Notes under the pieces: model-generated
Databases searched by the model: none
What the model was told of the DNA's origin: nothing
What the model saw: the letters and a program-made list of their open reading frames with translations, nothing else
From: Acidobacteriota bacterium
Lineage (GTDB): Bacteria > Acidobacteriota > Terriglobia > Acidiferrales > UBA7541
Length of the DNA: 64,000 bases
Assembly: GCA_021832085.1 (NCBI GenBank)
Contig: JAKBLM010000001.1
Span: 124,001-188,000 of the forward strand
Reading direction: 5' to 3'
Made by a program: the position numbers and the translations under genes
In this document: piece after piece, positions 34,978 to 42,697 of the stretch
How positions within the stretch are numbered: the first letter of the stretch is position 1
How the letters are laid out: every line of letters starts with the position of its first letter

Positions 34978-35939
34978 GACAGACCTCCAACTCGAACGCT
35001 GAATCCTTCGCGGGTGAACCGCGCAGCAAGGGCGTCCATGCGCTCCGTGCTCGGCGGGACCAGGTCCGGGAGCTGATATTCGCGGTACAGGCGGCGGTAT
35101 TTGTCGCCGCCGATCCGGTGATAAGGAAGCAGATCGACGTTTTTGAGTCCCAGTTCCTGCAGGAAGGCGGTCGCGGCGGCCAGATCGGCGTCGCCATCGT
35201 TGATGCCGGGAACAATCGGCATCCGAACGATTACGGCGCTGCCGAGTTCAGCGAGCAGCCGGAGATTGGACAGGATCAGGTTGTTTTTCACGCCGGTGTA
35301 TTTTTCGTGCTTTTCGCTGTCCATCATTTTGAGGTCGTAGTGGAACAGGTCGACATTCGGGGCGACACGGCGAAGCAGAACGGGATTGGCGAAGCCTGAG
35401 GTGTCGAGCACGGTGTGGATGCGGCGGGCGTGGAGTTCGGCCAATAGCTGCTCAGTGAAGGCGGGCTGCGTCAGCGGCTCGCCGCCGGAAAGCGTGACGC
35501 CGCCGCCGGACTGGTCGAAGAAAAGCTGGTCGCGCGAAAGGTCGGCGAGGAGATTCTCGATCGACATCCAGCGGCCGGCCATGCGGCGGGCTTCCGCTGC
35601 GCAGACCTCGACGCATTCGCCCGAGGCGCGGCAGAGCTCGGGATCGGTGAGGACCACGCCATTTTCGGTGTAGAGCGCGCCGTAGGGGCACACACCAAGG
35701 CAATCGCCGCAGAGGGTGCAGCGGTCCTCGAAATAGAGGAGCTCAGGATCGATACGCTGGCTTTCGGGATTGTGGCACCACCAACAGCGGAGGGGACAAC
35801 CCTTGAGAAAGACGGTGGTGCGGATACCGGGACCATCGTGTAGGGAAAACCTCATTACGTCGAAGACGAGACCCAGCCGTCCCCCGGCAGCGGAGCGCTC
35901 CGGCTTCGGCAAGCCGACGCGTTTCTCCGAAAGGCTCAT
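34974..35939 (-). CDS. hypE: Glycyl radical enzyme activase (radical SAM)
   Basis: 321 residues. Uses SAM and a [4Fe-4S] cluster to place the radical on the glycine of the dehydratase encoded next. The radical SAM motif is C48-x3-C52-x2-C55 (CPLRCWWC) after the typical FSLHDGPGIRTTVFLKG. An inserted ferredoxin-like region has one complete motif, C74, C77, C80 and C84 (CTLCGDCLGVCP). The second reads CRASGECVEVCAAEA: C103, C109 and C113 are kept, but position 106, normally Cys, is Ser. GGVTLSGGEPL supplies the SAM-binding glycines. The gene ends in an ATGA overlap with hypD, so the pair is one operon. Confidence 0.9.
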   Translation of the reverse strand: MSLSEKRVGLPKPERSAAGGRLGLVFDVMRFSLHDGPGIRTTVFLKGCPLRCWWCHNPESQRIDPELLYFEDRCTLCGDCLGVCPYGALYTENGVVLTDPELCRASGECVEVCAAEARRMAGRWMSIENLLADLSRDQLFFDQSGGGVTLSGGEPLTQPAFTEQLLAELHARRIHTVLDTSGFANPVLLRRVAPNVDLFHYDLKMMDSEKHEKYTGVKNNLILSNLRLLAELGSAVIVRMPIVPGINDGDADLAAATAFLQELGLKNVDLLPYHRIGGDKYRRLYREYQLPDLVPPSTERMDALAARFTREGFSVRVGGLS

Positions 35940-35950
35940 GAACGAGAGAC

Positions 35951-35980
35951 AATTGTATACAATTCGGTATGCGGTTGCAA
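35951..35980 (-). promoter_or_regulatory. hypE-hypD promoter with overlapping palindromic operator
   Basis: On the minus strand TTGCAA (35980-35975), 17 bases, then TACAAT (35957-35952). The perfect palindrome AATTGTATACAATT (35951-35964) covers the -10 box; its core TTGTATACAA resembles operators of FadR/VanR-type GntR repressors. The hypE ATG (35939) is only about six bases from the expected transcript start and has no Shine-Dalgarno. Confidence 0.65.
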
Positions 35981-36120
35981 GGGCGAAGATGCGGCAGGAC
36001 GCAGGGTAGCACAGATAGACTCCCGCGAGGCGCCAGCGCTACAGGACGCAGCGATTGGCGTGGGCGTGGGGGACCATGCGAATTGAGGCCGACAGTGCCG
36101 CGGCAGCCCCCAAAAGGGCA

Positions 36121-36136
36121 ACAGCCTGAAGGCTGT
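36121..36136. repeat. Small palindromic repeat (TTCA-loop REP-like), copy
   Basis: ACAGCC-TGAA-GGCTGT, the same core as 19843-19860 including the flanking GGC...GCC. It lies six bases beyond the stop of the GT39 gene, where it could act as an mRNA end. Confidence 0.65.
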
Positions 36137-36141
36137 GCCGC

Positions 36142-38067
36142 TCAGGAGGCGCCGTTCGGAGGGACGTAGTTGGGACCGTGGACAGGCGGGCCGAGGGGGT
36201 GGTTGGTGTACACCACCTTGTCGCCCTCGTGGCCCACAACGTGGAGGGTCTGGGGATTCAGGCCGGCGAGGATGCGCTCCCGGTCGAAATCCTGTGTGAA
36301 CAGGAAGACCCGGCGCGAGCTGTTCCACTGGCTATCGAAAAACTTCTTAGTCCAGATCACGTGGGGAACATCGGGGAAAAGCGAGCCAAACCAGAAATCG
36401 TTCGTGCCGCCGAAAACGACATCGACGTGGTGGCCGGTGTAGAAATTGAGTGTGGATCCGAAGGCGTAGTGACCGTTGATGACGATCTCGTCGCCGGGCT
36501 TGTAGTAGCGCTCGATGTCAACGGCCAGGCGCTTGGAGGAGATCTCGGGCGAAAAGATGTCGAGCCCCCGATGCACGGCGAAAAGGGCCAGCACCATCAT
36601 GACGGTGAGCGCCATATTGGATTTCCAGGGCGAGCCCCGCCAGCGCCAGAAGAGGGCGAGCAGCGTGCCGGCCGAGAGCGCGATGCCCATCACCATGAGC
36701 GGGGTGTGGAAAAGGCCGAAGGACGCCAGGGTGAGATCGTGCAGGTGGCCGAGAGAAAGCTTGTAGCGGCCGGGATGGACGGTGAGCACCTTGTCGATGT
36801 CGGTGCCGGGCGGAAAGGGCTTGCTCAGGGCAAAAAGGGCAAACGCCACGCCGGCGCCGGCCAATGCGAAAAGAGTAAGCGGAACGGACATCCATTTGCC
36901 CCAAAGGCGTTCAACGCTGCGCTGGGGCGAGAGCTCCTCGCGCTCCATCCAGGCGGCAGCCAGCAGGGCCACGGCAGGCACGGCGGGCAGCGAATAGTAT
37001 TCCTGGCGACTGGAGAAGCTGAAAAAGGCCATGACGACCAGGCCCCAGAGGGCCACGAGCAGGAAGGCGCGGCTGCGCGGGTCCATGTCCTTGCGCCAGG
37101 AGTGGGGACGCCAGGGGATTTCGCGGAGGGCGGGAAACAGGAAAATGCACCAGGGGACGACCCAGATGAGCAACTCTGCCCAGAACACCCCGAGCGGGAC
37201 TTTGCCGTAGTCGTGAGGAATGCGCTTGTTGAGGTAGCGGAGGAACTGCTCGTTGATGAAATAGTCCCAGAGGAAGCCCTTTTCGGGTCCGGTGGGCTGA
37301 GCGGGATTGCGGATGGCGGCGAGGATGTGCCAGGGGGCGGCGATGACGAAGAAAACGATGAAGCTCGAGAATAGCCGCATCTTCTTTAGGTAGCCCCAGT
37401 CATGCATCATGGCCAGGAACGCGAGGATGGTGAGGCCGGGAAAGACCAGGCCGATCAGGCTGTTGGTGAGGACGTTGAGCGCAGTGACGATCGCCAAGCC
37501 CCAACAGGCGTACAAGGATGCGTCGCGCTTCTCGTAGCCGACGAGGAAGAAATAGAAGCTGAAGGTGGTCCACATGGCGACGAGGACGTCGGGGATCAGG
37601 AAGCGGGAATAGAGGTAGATCCCCGGCGCAGTGGCCAGAATCAGTGCGGCGTAGAAGGCCGCATCCTCGCCGAAGAAACGACGGGCGAACACCCAGCCGC
37701 TGATCATCAGCCCGAGCACGCTGATCATGAGAACCAGACGGGTGGAAGCTTCGCTGATGCCGAAGATCTCGTAGCTGGTGGCCGTCATCCAGTACATCAG
37801 CGGGGCTTTCTGGAGGTAGCGGACGCCGTCGACGTAGAGGTCAACCCAGTCGTGGCGGAGGATCATTTCCTTCGCCGATTCGGCGTGGACCGAATCGGCG
37901 TCGTCCATCAGCGCCGGGTGGAACAGGCCGGGCAAATAGACAATCAGCCAGACAGCCAGCAGGATTGCCAGGCGGATCTTGCGTTTCCGTTTTGCTTTCG
38001 TTTGCGCCGCAACGGTTTCGGCCGTCGCGGCGCTCAGAGGCTTCTCCTCTTCGCTTTTGATCTCCAT
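36142..38067 (-). CDS. GT39/ArnT-like membrane glycosyltransferase, copy 1
   Basis: About 641 residues with a dozen membrane helices. It belongs to the dolichol/undecaprenyl-phosphate-sugar transferase group (PMT/ArnT), which moves sugars from polyprenyl phosphates onto lipids or proteins on the outer face of the inner membrane. The first periplasmic loop carries the acidic motif MDDADSVHAESAKEM typical of the catalytic region, followed by DLYVDGVRYLQKAPLMYW. The C-terminal third has a soluble periplasmic domain. It is strongly similar over its whole length to the next gene. ATG 38067 is used; a TTG 18 bases earlier aligns with the other copy's GTG. Confidence 0.87.
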   Translation of the reverse strand: MEIKSEEEKPLSAATAETVAAQTKAKRKRKIRLAILLAVWLIVYLPGLFHPALMDDADSVHAESAKEMILRHDWVDLYVDGVRYLQKAPLMYWMTATSYEIFGISEASTRLVLMISVLGLMISGWVFARRFFGEDAAFYAALILATAPGIYLYSRFLIPDVLVAMWTTFSFYFFLVGYEKRDASLYACWGLAIVTALNVLTNSLIGLVFPGLTILAFLAMMHDWGYLKKMRLFSSFIVFFVIAAPWHILAAIRNPAQPTGPEKGFLWDYFINEQFLRYLNKRIPHDYGKVPLGVFWAELLIWVVPWCIFLFPALREIPWRPHSWRKDMDPRSRAFLLVALWGLVVMAFFSFSSRQEYYSLPAVPAVALLAAAWMEREELSPQRSVERLWGKWMSVPLTLFALAGAGVAFALFALSKPFPPGTDIDKVLTVHPGRYKLSLGHLHDLTLASFGLFHTPLMVMGIALSAGTLLALFWRWRGSPWKSNMALTVMMVLALFAVHRGLDIFSPEISSKRLAVDIERYYKPGDEIVINGHYAFGSTLNFYTGHHVDVVFGGTNDFWFGSLFPDVPHVIWTKKFFDSQWNSSRRVFLFTQDFDRERILAGLNPQTLHVVGHEGDKVVYTNHPLGPPVHGPNYVPPNGAS

Positions 38068-38177
38068 GTTTTCGTCGTCAACCAAGAAAGATGGCCGGGA
38101 AGGCCGCGGGGATGCACGGAGCCGCGCCTGGGCGCCGAATTTCACTACGCGTGACGGGGTTCAGGAAACCTGGTGTT

Positions 38178-38227
38178 GAGGCAGTCCCGCCCGAAAAACG
38201 CAAATCGCATGATACGCCGGAAAACGA
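38178..38227 (-). promoter_or_regulatory. Conserved upstream block, GT39 copy 1
   Basis: A 50-bp non-coding block (GAGGCAGTCCCGCCCGAA at its left end, CATGATACGCCGG inside) differing at only four positions from 40402-40451. In both copies it sits at nearly the same distance from the start codon (111 and 112 bases), while the DNA around it has diverged. Confidence 0.65.
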
Positions 38228-38361
38228 TTTGCCGCGAGCAGGAGCCGGGCGGCCAAGCGGAGTGAGGCACACGAGGGGCGTATGGGAATTTCGCCCTACG
38301 CGGGGAAGCCCTTCCCTGCTCCTTTCGGGGCGGGAGGGCGAGATGGGAAGTGCGAGGCAAA

Positions 38362-40290
38362 TCAGGAAGCGCCGTAAGGAAGCACGGTGTTGCCCGGACG
38401 CAAAGGCGGACCAAGCGGTTGATTCGTCAGGATTTCCTTGTCGCCCTCCCTGGCCAGAAGGTGGATGGAGTGGGGATCGAGGCCGGCAATTGCCCGCTGG
38501 CGATCGTCGAGCCGGGTGAAGAGGAAAACGCGACCGGGCCCATTCCACTCGCGATCGAAAAACTTGGTGGACCAAAAGACGTGGGGCACGTCGGGAAAGA
38601 GCGATCCAAACCACAAGTCAGCCCGGCGGCCGAAAAGCATATCGACGCGGACGCCGGTGTAGAAATTGAGCGTCGAGCCCCATTCGTAATCGCCGTTAAT
38701 GACGATGGGATCGCCTGGCCGGTAGTAGCGGACGATGTCGGTGGCCAGCCGCTTGGAGGAGATCTCGGGCGAGAAAACCACCAGCCCCTGATGCACGGCG
38801 AAGAGGACGACGATCATCATTCCCGCCAGCGCCAAGTTCCCCTTGCCGGGCGAGCCGCGGCGACGCCACCACCAGGCGAGCAGCGTGCCGACGAGCATGG
38901 CGAGGCCGAACTCGAGCAAGGGGGCGTGGAAGGCACCAAACGAGGAAAGCGTGAGATCTTCCACGTGGCCAAGCGAGAGCCTGTAGGCGCTGGTTTTGTG
39001 CACGGCGAGGATTTTGGCGATGTCGGTCCCGCGAGGGAACGGCTTGCTCAGCGCGAAGAGGGTAAGCATGACGGCGCAAATCGCCGCGCCCAGAACTACG
39101 AGCAAAGCCGCCATCCATTTTCCCCATCGGCGCAGCGAGCCGCCGGCGGGCGCATGGGTTTCTCGCTCGAGCCAGCCGGCGATCAACAGCGCCAAGGCCG
39201 GGACCACCGGAAGCGAATAATATTCCTGGCGACTCGAAAAGCTGAAAAAGACGAGGACGAAGAGCGTCCAGACCGCGAGGAACAGGTTCGCGCAGAGGCG
39301 GGCGTCCAGCCGGCTGCGCCAATCGCGAAAGCGCCAGGGGATCTCCCGCAGGGCGGGAAAGAGAAAAACAAACCACGGTAAAACCCAAAGCAGCACAAGA
39401 GCCCAGAAGAGCCCGAGCGGTACCTTGCCGAAATCGTGAGGAATGCGCTTGTTGAGGTAGCGGAGGAACTGCTCATTGATGAAGTAGTCCCACAGGAAAC
39501 CCTTTTCCGGGCCAGTGGGCTGAGCAGGATTGCGAATGGCGGCGAGGACGTGCCACGGCGCGGCAATGGCGAAGAAGACGACCAAGCTCGAGAAGAGGCG
39601 CATCTTCTTCAAATAGGCGAGGTCGCCGACGAGTGCGAGAAAAATCAGGATGATCAAGGCGGGAAAGGCCACGCCGACGAGGCCCATGGTGAGCACATCG
39701 AGCGCGGCGGTGGCAGCCAAGCCCCAGCACATCCATTTCGACGGCGTCCGGTGCTCGTATCCGGCCAAGAAGAAATAAAAGCCGAGGGTGAGCCACATGG
39801 CGACGAGAACATTCGGAATCAGGAAGCGGGTGTAGATATAGATTCCCGGGGCGGTGGCCAGAATCAGCGCGGAGTAAAAACCTCCTTCCTCGCCGAAGAA
39901 GCGGTGACCGAAAAGCCAGGCGCTGATCATCAGCCCGAGCACACTGATCATGAGCACCAGGCGGGTGGAAGCTTCATTGACGCCGAAGATCTCGTAGCTG
40001 ATGGCGGCCATCCAGTACATCAGCGGGGCCTTTTCGAGATAACGGACGCCATCCACGTAGAGGTCGACCCAGTCGTGGCGGATAAGCATTTCCTTGGCCG
40101 ATTCGGCGTGGACCGAATCGGCGTCGTCCATCAGCGCTGGGCGGAACAGGCCGGGCAAATAGACCAGCAGCCAGACAGCCAGCAAGATTGCCACCTGGAT
40201 TTTGTGTTTCCTTTTCGCTTTTGTTTGCGCGGCAACGGTTTCAGCCGTCGCGTCGCTTAGCGACCTTCCAATTTCGCCCCTGTTCTCCAC
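38362..40290 (-). CDS. GT39/ArnT-like membrane glycosyltransferase, copy 2
   Basis: About 642 residues, paralogous to the preceding entry along its entire length: ATAETVAAQTKAKRK near the start, MDDADSVHAESAKEM in the first loop, GPEKGFLWDYFINEQFLRYL in the middle, and the SLFPDVPHV and LGPP near-terminal stretches. It should share the transferase role, perhaps with a different sugar or acceptor. The start may be GTG 40290, preceded by GAAGGA, or GTG 40308. A separate upstream block and a 70-base gap with hairpin-free sequence on its 3' side suggest independent transcription of the two copies. Confidence 0.87.
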   Translation of the reverse strand: MENRGEIGRSLSDATAETVAAQTKAKRKHKIQVAILLAVWLLVYLPGLFRPALMDDADSVHAESAKEMLIRHDWVDLYVDGVRYLEKAPLMYWMAAISYEIFGVNEASTRLVLMISVLGLMISAWLFGHRFFGEEGGFYSALILATAPGIYIYTRFLIPNVLVAMWLTLGFYFFLAGYEHRTPSKWMCWGLAATAALDVLTMGLVGVAFPALIILIFLALVGDLAYLKKMRLFSSLVVFFAIAAPWHVLAAIRNPAQPTGPEKGFLWDYFINEQFLRYLNKRIPHDFGKVPLGLFWALVLLWVLPWFVFLFPALREIPWRFRDWRSRLDARLCANLFLAVWTLFVLVFFSFSSRQEYYSLPVVPALALLIAGWLERETHAPAGGSLRRWGKWMAALLVVLGAAICAVMLTLFALSKPFPRGTDIAKILAVHKTSAYRLSLGHVEDLTLSSFGAFHAPLLEFGLAMLVGTLLAWWWRRRGSPGKGNLALAGMMIVVLFAVHQGLVVFSPEISSKRLATDIVRYYRPGDPIVINGDYEWGSTLNFYTGVRVDMLFGRRADLWFGSLFPDVPHVFWSTKFFDREWNGPGRVFLFTRLDDRQRAIAGLDPHSIHLLAREGDKEILTNQPLGPPLRPGNTVLPYGAS

Positions 40291-40401
40291 GTTTCCTTCG
40301 TCAACCACGAAAAGATGGCCAGGAATGCCGTCGCGATGTGCCGAGCCGCGGTCAGACGCCGATTTTCACTCAGCGGTGCGCGGTTCCCCAACGCTGGCGC
40401 T

Positions 40402-40451
40402 GAGGCAGTCCCGCCCGAATAACGCATACCGCATGATACGCCGGGAAACGA
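40402..40451 (-). promoter_or_regulatory. Conserved upstream block, GT39 copy 2
   Basis: Partner of the block at 38178-38227 (46 of 50 positions the same by eye). No clear -35/-10 pair could be assigned, so it may be a protein-binding or RNA element. Confidence 0.65.
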
Positions 40452-40519
40452 CTCGCAGCGAGAGAGCAAGGGGCGGCTGGCAGGCGCGCCGGCGCCCCGC
40501 TCCTCACAAAAACTGCGGG

Positions 40520-41575
40520 TCAGTGGTCGAGCGATGGAGGGGCGGAAGGAAGCGGAGAGCCAGAGGGCGCGGGCGGGACAGCGGCCGACGAACGCGGCCG
40601 AACGGGGCGCCGCGCGATCCTGGCTTGCTCCAGCAGCGCAGCGGGGAATGGGAAGAGATTGGCGATTTGCGGATAGGACCGGCCGAGCCAGCAACGGGAG
40701 CGGTCAAGGACCAGCGAAAGGACGAGGCGATCGCCGCGCAGCAGACCGCGGAAATATCCGCGCTGACCGCGGGAAGCAACGGCGGACAGAGCCGCTGTGC
40801 AGTAGCGGCCGGTGGCGGGCTGATAGCCTAGCGTAAGCGCGTCAGCCTGTTTCATAAAGCGGCCAGGACGGGTGCCGAAGAGCGCGCCGCCCGAGCAATA
40901 GTAATTGCCTTCCTGCGGGATGACCCACACGGGCAGTTCCGGGGCGCTGAGCGCGGCTTGGCCGATGCCGATCTCGCGGAGCAGCGTGGTGACGCCGAGC
41001 GGGGCAATGCCGAGGGCGAGAACAAGCACAGCGATCACCAGGCCAGCCAAGTGAACCAGCCGCGGGCCGCTCTTCGCCCGCTTGCGCGGCTTGCCGGTGG
41101 CAGGGGCTTGCACGGGGCCGGCGCCGAACGGCCGGGCCGACGGTCCGGCCGAACTCGAGATCTTATTCCGCAGCCACTCCAGACCGGTTTCGGCACGACG
41201 CTGGCCGGCGATCGGATGAGCTACACGGCGATAAGGAAATACCAGGCAGATTTCGCCATTCGGGAAATTGATCTGAAGAATGGAATCGGGATCGAGCGAA
41301 TCGAAAATTTCGGGATTGCCCGCAGGCTGCCGGGCGCGGGCAAAGCGGCAACCGCGCAGATCCAGTTCGATTTCGCGGCCGTCGCCGGAGACGGTGACGA
41401 TGCCTTCGGGATCGACCAGCGAGACGAGCCCATCGATCGAAACGCGGAGGGTTTCAGACGACTTCGATTTGCCGAAGAAACAGATCTCGACGGAGATCGA
41501 GGCCAGGCGCCAATCCCAGAAAATGTGCAAGGCATCGGTGAGGGAAATCGAGTTTCCCGAGTCGCCAGATTTCAT
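40520..41575 (-). CDS. Membrane protein with C-terminal small Cys motif domain, unknown
   Basis: 351 residues. The N-terminal ~135 residues are soluble and beta-rich (SLTDALHIFWDWRLASISVE, VSLVDPEGIVTVSGDGREIE). One membrane helix (about 175-195, LAGLVIAVLVLALGIAPLG) follows a Pro/Ala linker. After it comes PVWVIPQEGNYYCSGGALFG, then FMKQADALTLGYQPATGRYC, a pattern like the small 'VWV--GVYH-PG---YG--K-G-YM-E-DA---GY-PA' domain seen at the ends of surface and nuclease proteins. The tail is Pro/Ser-rich. AAGGGA supports the ATG. Function unknown. Confidence 0.7.
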   Translation of the reverse strand: MKSGDSGNSISLTDALHIFWDWRLASISVEICFFGKSKSSETLRVSIDGLVSLVDPEGIVTVSGDGREIELDLRGCRFARARQPAGNPEIFDSLDPDSILQINFPNGEICLVFPYRRVAHPIAGQRRAETGLEWLRNKISSSAGPSARPFGAGPVQAPATGKPRKRAKSGPRLVHLAGLVIAVLVLALGIAPLGVTTLLREIGIGQAALSAPELPVWVIPQEGNYYCSGGALFGTRPGRFMKQADALTLGYQPATGRYCTAALSAVASRGQRGYFRGLLRGDRLVLSLVLDRSRCWLGRSYPQIANLFPFPAALLEQARIARRPVRPRSSAAVPPAPSGSPLPSAPPSLDH

Positions 41576-41782
41576 CGCGTTTCCCTTGGATTTCAGCGTT
41601 GGAATTTACCGAAAACCATCTGCAAGCCGATTGTTTCAGAGGGAGGAAATGAGGGAAAGGAAATAACGATTAGAAACTGTTGGAGGCTCGGGCACAAGGG
41701 CTGTTCCGGTGCGGGCCAGCTCGTTTCGGCACAAGGCAACGGAAACTGAGCGGCGTGGGAACAGACGGGCGGCGAAGCTCCG

Positions 41783-42697
41783 TCAGGATTCTTCCTCCTC
41801 TTCGCTGGGGGTGAGGAGAACGGCGCGCGGGCGCTCGCCGAAGAGCAACAGCGGATGATCGGTTTCGCGGAGGAGCCTTTCAACCAGATCTTCATCGAGC
41901 AACGGGCTCTGGTTGCTGATGACGAGCATGCCGCCGCGCTCGGAGCGTACGGCGTGGAGGAATTCCTTACGGTCGCCGGAAGCGATCCAGCGGAAGCGGA
42001 GAAGAATGCGCTTGGGGGCGATGAGGCGAACCATCTCGCGCTCCATTTCACGCTCGATACGGCCGGAGGGCGAGGAAAGAAAGACGGTGAGGCGGCAGCT
42101 GGATGCGGCCGCCAGGCGCGCGGCAAAGCGGCAAGCCCGAGCGGAGTCGGCAGAGCGATCATAGACCGCGAGGACGGCGGGCGCGGGAGCGACGCGGGAC
42201 TGGACGAGCAACAACGAGGAGCGGACGCCGGCAATGGCGGCGCGGGCGGTGGAACCAAGACCAAGACGTCTTGCGATCGACCAGCCTCCCCCACCAAGGG
42301 TGAGCAGATCGGCCTCGGCAGCGGCGAGCAGCACTTCGGCCGCCACGTTGCCGCGGACAGTGCGGAAGGACCAGCGCACGCCCGCGCGGCGGGCGGCGGC
42401 AGCGAGTTCTCGGCGCGCCTGTTCGGCCAAGGCGTGCAGCTCACTTTCGAGGAAGAGCGCGGTGAGCGGCGCTTCGTTGCCGGAAGGATAGAGGAAGCGG
42501 ATGGCAGAGGGAGTGGAGGCGAGGCGGAGCAACTCGGCGTCCTCGACGAACAGGCCCACCAACTCGGCGTGCCAGGTGGCGGCAAGGTCGGCTGCAGCCT
42601 CGAGGGCGGCGAGACTGCGGAGGGAGGCGTCGAGCGCGACGACGATGCGGCGCACGGCCAATTCGCGAGTTTCCGGTTCCCGTTCCGGTTCGCTCAT
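41783..42697 (-). CDS. Tandem universal stress protein
   Basis: 304 residues with two UspA-type domains. The first begins RRIVVALDASLRSLAALEAA and has a long insertion. It ends near ADLLTLGGGGWSIARRLGLG-S, which resembles the ATP-binding G-2x-G-9x-G(S/T) motif (GSTARAAI). The second (about 165-290) lacks an obvious glycine motif. The ATG overlaps the stop of the Lon-like gene by four bases, so it is translated as the last gene of the operon. Usp proteins accumulate in growth arrest and energy stress; here it probably reports ATP status to the operon's other products, but that is an inference. Confidence 0.85.
   Translation of the reverse strand: MSEPEREPETRELAVRRIVVALDASLRSLAALEAAADLAATWHAELVGLFVEDAELLRLASTPSAIRFLYPSGNEAPLTALFLESELHALAEQARRELAAAARRAGVRWSFRTVRGNVAAEVLLAAAEADLLTLGGGGWSIARRLGLGSTARAAIAGVRSSLLLVQSRVAPAPAVLAVYDRSADSARACRFAARLAAASSCRLTVFLSSPSGRIEREMEREMVRLIAPKRILLRFRWIASGDRKEFLHAVRSERGGMLVISNQSPLLDEDLVERLLRETDHPLLLFGERPRAVLLTPSEEEEES

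Noticed and set aside
33880..35076. 398-codon plus-strand frame
   Set aside because: Antisense to the hypD gene, whose active-site residues fix the true frame.
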